A DNA stretch of 47,921 nucleotides from Bacteroidales bacterium. Its GTDB lineage: Bacteria > Bacteroidota > Bacteroidia > Bacteroidales > VadinHA17. Both the position numbers and the translations under genes were made by a program. Positions 43,969-47,921 of the stretch are shown here, piece by piece. Location of the stretch: NCBI GenBank assembly GCA_025454795.1, contig JALONT010000025.1:1-47921 (forward strand), written 5' to 3'. Each line of letters begins with the position of its first letter. The stretch's first letter is position 1. The notes below the pieces were generated by a model. It was not told where the DNA came from. It searched no databases and saw nothing but the letters and a program-made list of their open reading frames with translations.

Positions 43969-44817
43969 TTAGAATTTCACGGAATCAGGTAACTCTTCCA
44001 ATCCAAAATACTCATGTTCTATTCTGTTGCTATATACCTTTACTATTCGCATACCGGATGGAGCTGTGCCCAATGGTTTTCCCAGAGCACTTGTAGTCAC
44101 CAATTCCACATTTCCATAGGTTGAGTGGCTATTGTTGTGATAATGACCTGAAAATACAGCATCAACCTTATTGGTATTAAATAATTCGAGGTACTTTTTT
44201 CGATATTCCAAATCAATGTTTGAATAGGCTGTTGGCTCATCAACAGTTTTGTTAAAGAACGGATAATGACAAAACAAAATAATATGCTGTGCGCCCTGCC
44301 TTTTTTTAAGCCTTTTTTCCAGCCAGTTATATTGTTCTTGCTCAGGCACAGCCAACCTGGCTTTGATTAAACTGGAGTTAAATCCAATAAATGAAGAGCC
44401 CTTGTGCCTGAATGAGAATTTATCCCTTCCGTAGTTTTTAATATATGTTCTTATGCTTTCCTCAGTAGGATTCTGACCAAGATCGTGATTCCCGGGCGTA
44501 TAGTAAACCGGAATTTTCGGATTTATTTTTGAAGTGATCCGTTTAAATTCTTCGATCTGGGCAATGGAATTCGAATTATGAACAAAATCGCCAGTTATAA
44601 TTATAAAATCCGGATTCAGAATGTTTATTTTTTCAACGGCCTTTTCATATAATACAGTTTCCTTTTCGAATCCCTCATTGTTTTCAAACATCCCAAACTG
44701 CGGGTCGGTTATCTGTATGAAAAACCAGGGTTCATCCGGACTTTTATTTTGTGCAAATAGAGTTCCTGAAATCAGAAGCAGCAGCGACAGGATATATAAT
44801 AACCTTTTTGAAACCAT
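43969..44817 (-). CDS. Secreted calcineurin-like metallophosphoesterase
   Basis: A 282-aa protein with a signal peptide (about 1-22, ending GTLFAQ). Metal-site motifs in order are QITDPQFG (a Gln in place of the usual His of DxH), ITGDFVH, PGNHD, LFCHYPFF and SGHYHNN. This set defines calcineurin-like phosphoesterases, which hydrolyse phosphate mono- or diesters in the periplasm. It lies 21 bp downstream of the GH92 gene and 24 bp upstream of the broken oxidoreductase gene, so it belongs to the glycan operon and may remove phosphate from glycans (inference). The DxQ variant is noted but is not necessarily inactivating. Confidence 0.9.
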   Translation of the reverse strand: MVSKRLLYILSLLLLISGTLFAQNKSPDEPWFFIQITDPQFGMFENNEGFEKETVLYEKAVEKINILNPDFIIITGDFVHNSNSIAQIEEFKRITSKINPKIPVYYTPGNHDLGQNPTEESIRTYIKNYGRDKFSFRHKGSSFIGFNSSLIKARLAVPEQEQYNWLEKRLKKRQGAQHIILFCHYPFFNKTVDEPTAYSNIDLEYRKKYLELFNTNKVDAVFSGHYHNNSHSTYGNVELVTTSALGKPLGTAPSGMRIVKVYSNRIEHEYFGLEELPDSVKF

Positions 44818-44838
44818 AATTTATGCTGGAATTCTCAA

Positions 44839-47091
44839 TTAAAATTTGGGGATCTCTGCATCCTTTCCCCACTCTTTATTTGGCAGTTCATCAAGAATAA
44901 GTTCCAAAGTACATCCCGACATAATTTGTTCGTGTGTAATAAACGGGCTAATTATCTCCTTGCCATTTATAAAAGCCTTCTGGATGTATTTGTTTTGTCT
45001 GCTTGCACCTTTAGCAAGAATTGTAAATGTCTTGCCATTATTAAGATTAATCGTTATTTCTTCAAAGACCGGACTTGTTATAGTATAGAAAGGCAAGCCG
45101 GGAGTAACAGGATACAGACCCATAGAGGTAAATACAACAAAGGCAGTCATCCCGCCGCCATCTTCATCTCCGGGCATTCCGAAGATATTATCCTTAAACC
45201 AGACATCGAGCAAAAAACGGGTAAACTTCTGAGTCTTCCATGGAGCTCCAAAATAGTTGTATAAGTAGGGGATGTGGAATGAAGGCTCATTTCCCATGGA
45301 GAACTGTCCAACCATACCTGTTGAATTTGATCCGTTCACATAAAAATCATTTTTCTTCATCCCAAGTGGCTCCCTGAACATCTGATCAAGGCGTTCTTCT
45401 GCAGCTTTCTTGCCACCCAACAACTGGATCAGCCCGTCAATATCGTGCTGAACATCCCAGGCATAGGTCCAACCATTGTTTTCATCATAGTACTCACGAT
45501 ATCCTCTCCCTCCTGCAGATTTGGGATCGATATCAATCCATTCTCCATTGTAATCCTTTGGCATAAACAATCTCTGTTCAGGATCCCAGAGTTTTTTGTA
45601 GTTGTTGCCGGCCTGAGAAAATTTCTCAAAATCTGAGGTTTTACCAAGCTCCCTGGCAAACTGACCCAAAGTCCAGAAGTCGTAACTTATACCCAAAGTC
45701 ACCGGAACCGGCTGGCGTTTTTCAAAACTATCAACCTGGGGTTCATGCTCTTTTTCTCCAGGGTGAAGACCAGGGAAGTATCCATTTTCATGGAAGAAAT
45801 CGTCAATAGGACGCCGGGGTGTTCCCTGGCGCCAGGGAATAAAAGTTCCTTCCATAAGATTTTTCTTTATCCCTTCGTAGGCTTTTTCAACATTATAATC
45901 TTTCAACCCTTTCCGGTATCCATCAATAAAAATGGCCGATGAGTGATAGGAATTCATAGCCATGTGATTGCCGTAAAACTGCGGAAATGTAGGCATCCAA
46001 CCGCTTTGCTCATACATTAAAACGTATGAGTTTAACATATCATTCTGAAGCTGCGGATTTAAAATTGTACGCAACGGATGTGTGGCACGATATGTATCCC
46101 AAATCCAGTCGTCAATATAAAACGGACGAGTGCTTTCGTGCACCTTTCCATCATATCCGCTGAAATATCTGCCTCCTTCGTTGATATTAACCATCCTTTC
46201 ATATGTACGGTACAAAGAGGAATAGAAAGTTCTTTTCTGGGCTTCCGTTCCACCTTTTACTTCGATCTGATTGATAACTTTTTCCCAGGCCTTTTTCCCT
46301 GATAATGTCAGATCGTTAAAAGTGATATTCGTTAGTTCTTTATCAAAATTGATTTTTGCCTGTTCAGGACTAATATACGAAACGGCATATCTGACCAATA
46401 CCGATTCAGGGGCAGCCTTTAAGAATGAAACAGAACACTTGCCATTCTGAATCTTTACTGAAGCATTTTTAATAAGATTATTGTTGTTATCACGTAGTTC
46501 ACCATAAACATATACTGTAACGACCATTTTAACCGGATTTAATCCTCTGGTTGTTTCAGCTGTCTTCTCCTGAAAAGTGAATGTGCCCTGATTATCAAAT
46601 TTACATTTCAATTCATTCGACCCCTCAAACAATAAGTTTTTCCTGCCGGTCTCCGGAAAATCAATTTTATATATGGCACATTTTTCTCCGGGGGCAAAGC
46701 TGACCCTGATGTTGTCGTCGATTAACCAGGTTGAATAGTACCATGGATGAATCACTTCCAAATCGTGATCAATATTCATCTTTTGTTTCCAGGAAGAATT
46801 TGTAATCTCCCCAGGGATTACCCTCATTTGAAGAATACCAGGTGATCGGTGCGATACAACCTGCAAGGGAAAAGCATCAACCTGATAGGAGAGGTAATCC
46901 TGCTTTACAGGAAACATCCTGATCATTTGATTTGGCAAATGCATAGTTGGATATGTCGGGACCAAAAATTGCGCCACATTACCGATAGTAGGGTCAATAT
47001 ATTTTGTAAAATCCTCCTGTGAAAAGGAATTAAATATTGGGAAAACAGAAAAAAATGCAATTACCAATGTTTCTCTGATGAATCTATACAT
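44839..47091 (-). CDS. GH92 family alpha-mannosidase
   Basis: A 750-aa secreted glycoside hydrolase with a signal peptide (about 1-25, ending NSFSQ). An N-terminal beta-sandwich begins KYIDPTIGN. The catalytic (alpha/alpha)6 barrel has DDWIWDTYRATHPL, GWMPTFPQFYGNHMAMNSYHS, YAWDVQHDIDGLIQLLGG, GNEPSFHIPYLYNYFG and GDEDGGGMTAFVVFTSMGLYP, the last being a strong GH92 signature. GH92 enzymes are calcium-dependent exo-acting alpha-mannosidases of N-glycans or mannans. It starts 61 bp after the sulfatase gene and precedes the metallophosphoesterase gene at 21 bp. The exact linkage is not readable. Confidence 0.94.
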   Translation of the reverse strand: MYRFIRETLVIAFFSVFPIFNSFSQEDFTKYIDPTIGNVAQFLVPTYPTMHLPNQMIRMFPVKQDYLSYQVDAFPLQVVSHRSPGILQMRVIPGEITNSSWKQKMNIDHDLEVIHPWYYSTWLIDDNIRVSFAPGEKCAIYKIDFPETGRKNLLFEGSNELKCKFDNQGTFTFQEKTAETTRGLNPVKMVVTVYVYGELRDNNNNLIKNASVKIQNGKCSVSFLKAAPESVLVRYAVSYISPEQAKINFDKELTNITFNDLTLSGKKAWEKVINQIEVKGGTEAQKRTFYSSLYRTYERMVNINEGGRYFSGYDGKVHESTRPFYIDDWIWDTYRATHPLRTILNPQLQNDMLNSYVLMYEQSGWMPTFPQFYGNHMAMNSYHSSAIFIDGYRKGLKDYNVEKAYEGIKKNLMEGTFIPWRQGTPRRPIDDFFHENGYFPGLHPGEKEHEPQVDSFEKRQPVPVTLGISYDFWTLGQFARELGKTSDFEKFSQAGNNYKKLWDPEQRLFMPKDYNGEWIDIDPKSAGGRGYREYYDENNGWTYAWDVQHDIDGLIQLLGGKKAAEERLDQMFREPLGMKKNDFYVNGSNSTGMVGQFSMGNEPSFHIPYLYNYFGAPWKTQKFTRFLLDVWFKDNIFGMPGDEDGGGMTAFVVFTSMGLYPVTPGLPFYTITSPVFEEITINLNNGKTFTILAKGASRQNKYIQKAFINGKEIISPFITHEQIMSGCTLELILDELPNKEWGKDAEIPKF

Positions 47092-47152
47092 ACTATATTT
47101 TGGTTATTTGATATCTACTTAATAAAAGAACATTGAGATACTTAGTTTTCAA

Positions 47153-47921
47153 TTAATTTTGATTCTTCTTTTTTTCCCAATGAAATGAATCTCCTTCAAT
47201 AATAAGCTTCAACTCATTTTTTGGCGTAACTTCGGGTGCAAATGCCTTTGGGGCCGATTTTTGCATATCCTGCATAATTGGCCGATATTTTTCATCCGCT
47301 GACAGATTGTCCCATTCTTTGGGATCTTCCTTTACATTGTACAACTCTTCTCCCCCGTCGAAATGAGAAATATAACGCCAATTTGAATTTATCACTGCAT
47401 AGCTACCCTTGTCACTACCTGGAAGAAAAACGTTCCTGTCTTTCGATCGGGATGGTTTCTTCAACTCAGGCACCAATGATTTACCTTCAAGTTTTTCGAC
47501 ATCAGGAAGTTGACATAGTTCGATAAAAGTTGGATAGATATCGATTAAACTAACCGTTGTTTCCACTTTTTTGTTCCTTGGAATTCCTTTCCCTGCCCAG
47601 ATAAAAGGCACATGAGAGGTACGCTCCCAGAGAGTATGTTTCCCCCAGTGCATTTTTTCGCCATGGTGAAAGCCCTGGTCACTCCAGAAGACAATTATCG
47701 TATTGTTCTTATATGGACTTGCCTCCAATGCATCTAAAACCCGTCCAAGCATTGCATCTGCGAAAGAAGTAGCAGCAAGGTAACCAAGTACAGCATCCTT
47801 CAATACTCCCAATTCTTCGAGTTCCTTATGTTGTTTCGACCTGTTGACCATATTTTTACGGATTCTTTCCGGAAGATCTTCCAGGTCATCAGCATTATAA
47901 GGAGGAAGTTGGATTGAATCC
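47153..47921 (-). CDS. Sulfatase, C-terminal part (cut by window edge)
   Basis: The frame stays open to the right edge, so the true start and the Cys/Ser formylglycine motif lie outside. The visible part is about 255 aa. FWSDQGFHHGEKMHWGKHT and LWERTSHVPFIWAGKGI are type I sulfatase active-site and metal-loop motifs (iduronate-2-sulfatase-like), followed by VSLIDIYPTFIELCQLP and WRYISHFDGGEELYNVKEDP. The enzyme removes sulfate from glycans. It is the first visible gene of the glycan operon, 61 bp upstream of GH92. Confidence 0.92.
   Translation of the reverse strand, partial: DSIQLPPYNADDLEDLPERIRKNMVNRSKQHKELEELGVLKDAVLGYLAATSFADAMLGRVLDALEASPYKNNTIIVFWSDQGFHHGEKMHWGKHTLWERTSHVPFIWAGKGIPRNKKVETTVSLIDIYPTFIELCQLPDVEKLEGKSLVPELKKPSRSKDRNVFLPGSDKGSYAVINSNWRYISHFDGGEELYNVKEDPKEWDNLSADEKYRPIMQDMQKSAPKAFAPEVTPKNELKLIIEGDSFHWEKKKNQN

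Overview
The window reads as chromosomal DNA of a Bacteroidota bacterium, probably in or near the Bacteroidales/Marinilabiliales. This rests on gene content: TonB receptors with an N-terminal carboxypeptidase-regulatory-like domain, a type IX secretion (T9SS) C-terminal sorting domain, a class II ribonucleotide reductase with a Cys-rich tail, a GH92 enzyme beside a sulfatase, AT-rich intergenic DNA, little Shine-Dalgarno signal, and one clear Bacteroidota promoter (TTG-N19-TAnnTTTG) before waaA. The exact lineage is inference. No tRNA, rRNA or CRISPR array was seen.

Positions 1-31000 are mostly core genes. A minus-strand group holds a C1-family peptidase, a YjbR-type protein, YraN and a two-component pair. 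Facing away is waaA (Kdo transferase), followed by a TonB receptor with a repeat-containing lipoprotein, then nrdJ, an FkbM methyltransferase, tdh and kbl (threonine to glycine plus acetyl-CoA), and gltX-tatD-tcdA. A minus-strand metal-handling operon follows (Cys-rich protein, TonB receptor with a CxxxCC plug motif, secreted HMA protein). Next come an APC permease, a TerB-like/OmpA-like/coiled-coil cluster, a SulP transporter and carB.

Positions 31000-47921 are accessory: a T9SS-exported Asp-box protein, a small secreted protein, a bile acid:sodium symporter-like carrier, two Tat-signal proteins (enolase superfamily and DUF362), a dead IS5-type element, a TPR protein, a dead IS982-type transposase, and a minus-strand glycan operon. 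That operon runs from sulfatase (cut by the window edge) to GH92, metallophosphoesterase, a Gfo/Idh oxidoreductase and a DUF1080 protein; the last two are both broken.

The most unusual pattern is a set of intergenic elements built from short-period (about 7-10 bp) repeats, four of them arranged as dyads (3732-3887, 15232-15322, 18711-18783, 19532-19625), plus a pure 8-bp tandem array at 1-99. A separate nested palindrome lies at 13731-13920. One dyad contains the -33 element of the waaA promoter. Other points of interest are a lipoprotein made of repeated modules around a jelly-roll-like domain, and the joint decay of two genes that probably served one 3-keto-glycoside pathway.
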